6,584 nucleotides of DNA, from the NCBI GenBank assembly GCA_021156245.1, contig JAJNBO010000148.1, positions 1-6,584 of the forward strand, in the 5' to 3' direction. The first letter of the stretch is position 1; the number at the start of each line of letters is the position of its first letter. Source of the stretch: Ramlibacter sp. (GTDB lineage Bacteria; Pseudomonadota; Gammaproteobacteria; Burkholderiales; Burkholderiaceae_C). A program made the translations under genes and the position numbers. The notes beneath the pieces were generated by a model. The model did not search any database, was not told the origin of the DNA, and was given only the letters and a program-made list of their open reading frames with translations. This document shows, piece after piece, positions 5,860 through 6,584 of the stretch.

Positions 5860-6584
5860 ATGCTCGCGCCCGTGGAAAGTTCGATGCCCCCCACCGCTGC
5901 GGAGCCGATCCAGGCCGAAGTGCTCGTCATAGGCGCCGGACCGGCCGGCCTCGCCGTCGCCGCCTGCCTGGCGCAGCACGGCGTCCGCGCCGAGATCATC
6001 GAACGCGGCGAGGCGGTGGGGACGAGCTGGCGCAACCACTACCGGCGCCTGCGGCTGCACACCGTCAAGCAGCATTCGGCCTTGCCGCACCATCCCTATC
6101 CCAAGGACCACCCGCGCTACGTCGCGCGGGAGCAGGTGGTGGACTACCTCACCGGCTACGCGCACAAGTTCCAGCTGCAGCCGCGCTTCGGCGAGGAAGC
6201 CGAGTCCCTCACGCGCGAGCAGGGCCGCTGGCTCACGCGCTGCCGCAGCGGCCGCACCTTCCTGGCGCGCACCGTCGTGCTCGCCACCGGCGCCAACCGC
6301 CGCCCGAACCTGCCCTCCTTTCCGCTGGAGGACGGCTACCTGGGCCGCATCGTGCACAGCGAGAACTACCGCGACGCGCAGCCGTTCACGTCACAGCGCG
6401 TGCTGGTGGTCGGCATGGGCAACACGGGGGCGGAGATCGCCCTCGACCTGGCGCAGCGCGGTGCGAACGCGACGATCTCGGTGCGCTCGCCCGTGAACAT
6501 CGTGCAGCGTGACGTGCTGGGCCGGCCCGTGCAGGTGACGTCCATCCTGCTGTCCAAGCTGCCCGACGGGCTGGCGGATGTGCT
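5860..6584 (+). CDS. Flavin-containing monooxygenase, YUCCA-like, 3' partial
   Basis: The frame stays open to the window edge, giving 241 residues of an FAD/NADPH monooxygenase. Seen: FAD-binding GAGPAG (residues 25-30, after strand VLVI); a YUCCA/FMO-type segment with LRLHTVKQHSALP then YPKDHPRYVAREQVVDYL; the FMO fingerprint FxGxxxHxxxY as YLGRIVHSENY (160-170, Y for F); LATGANRRP; and the NADPH loop GMGNTGAEIALDL (from 185). This order is that of class B flavoprotein monooxygenases, which oxygenate soft nucleophiles or carbonyls; YUCCAs convert indole-3-pyruvate to indole-3-acetate. Start: ATG 5860 follows the HAD stop by 5 bases but lacks a close ribosome site; ATG 5884 has GGAAAG at 5874-5879 and would remove eight non-conserved residues, so it may be the true start. 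The C-terminal half is outside the window. Function beyond the family is not settled; the amine context also allows an N-oxygenating role. Confidence 0.9.
   Translation, partial: MLAPVESSMPPTAAEPIQAEVLVIGAGPAGLAVAACLAQHGVRAEIIERGEAVGTSWRNHYRRLRLHTVKQHSALPHHPYPKDHPRYVAREQVVDYLTGYAHKFQLQPRFGEEAESLTREQGRWLTRCRSGRTFLARTVVLATGANRRPNLPSFPLEDGYLGRIVHSENYRDAQPFTSQRVLVVGMGNTGAEIALDLAQRGANATISVRSPVNIVQRDVLGRPVQVTSILLSKLPDGLADV
5874..5879 (+). promoter_or_regulatory. Candidate Shine-Dalgarno for an internal FMO start (ATG 5884)
   Basis: GGAAAG lies 4 bases before ATG 5884, in frame with the monooxygenase. The match to the consensus is partial and the spacing a little short, but the upstream ATG at 5860 has nothing comparable nearby (AAAGGAG at 5823-5829 is about 30 bases away). 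This favours 5884 mildly. Confidence 0.35.

Noticed and set aside
5851..6357. - strand open frame (168 codons) opposite the monooxygenase
   Set aside because: The + strand frame carries the FAD loop, FMO fingerprint and NADPH loop; the antisense frame shows low-complexity sequence only.

Overview
The window is about 6.6 kb of very GC-rich DNA with strong G/C preference at third codon positions. All genes are on the + strand and packed almost without gaps. Codon use, gene content and a proteobacterial-type palindromic repeat suggest a betaproteobacterium, most likely Burkholderiales (Comamonadaceae-like). This placement is inferred from style and gene content, not from a marker gene.

Layout: (1) 1-1344, 3' part of a glutamine synthetase-like gamma-glutamyl ligase whose start lies before the window; (2) 1344-1844, a GNAT acetyltransferase; (3) 1841-2974, an iron-dependent (group III) alcohol dehydrogenase; (4) 2987-3046, a 60-bp imperfect palindrome in the only real gap of the cluster; (5) 3058-3831, a class I amidotransferase-type gamma-glutamyl hydrolase; (6) 3828-5204, an NAD(P)-dependent aldehyde dehydrogenase; (7) about 5180/5201-5854, a HAD subfamily IB phosphatase; (8) about 5860/5884 to the window end, the 5' part of a flavin-containing monooxygenase resembling plant YUCCA enzymes. 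Neighbours overlap by 1-4 nt (TGATG, ATGA, ATGA, and possibly CTGA), which points to one translationally coupled operon. No stretch longer than 300 bases lacks a gene.

The ligase, alcohol dehydrogenase, aldehyde dehydrogenase and gamma-glutamyl hydrolase make a coherent catabolic route. An amine is capped with glutamate, the free end is oxidised from alcohol to aldehyde to acid, and the glutamate cap is hydrolysed off. This parallels the Puu putrescine pathway (PuuA-PuuB-PuuC-PuuD). However, no FAD amine oxidase (PuuB) is visible here, and an Fe-dependent alcohol dehydrogenase is present instead. That predicts an amino alcohol substrate (ethanolamine, 3-aminopropanol, alaninol or similar), like the gamma-glutamylethanolamide route proposed in Streptomyces. 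The GNAT, HAD phosphatase and monooxygenase may supply, modify or process related compounds, but their roles cannot be read from the sequence. The main observations for follow-up are this oxidase-to-dehydrogenase swap, the palindromic repeat inside the operon, and the unusual start of the HAD gene.
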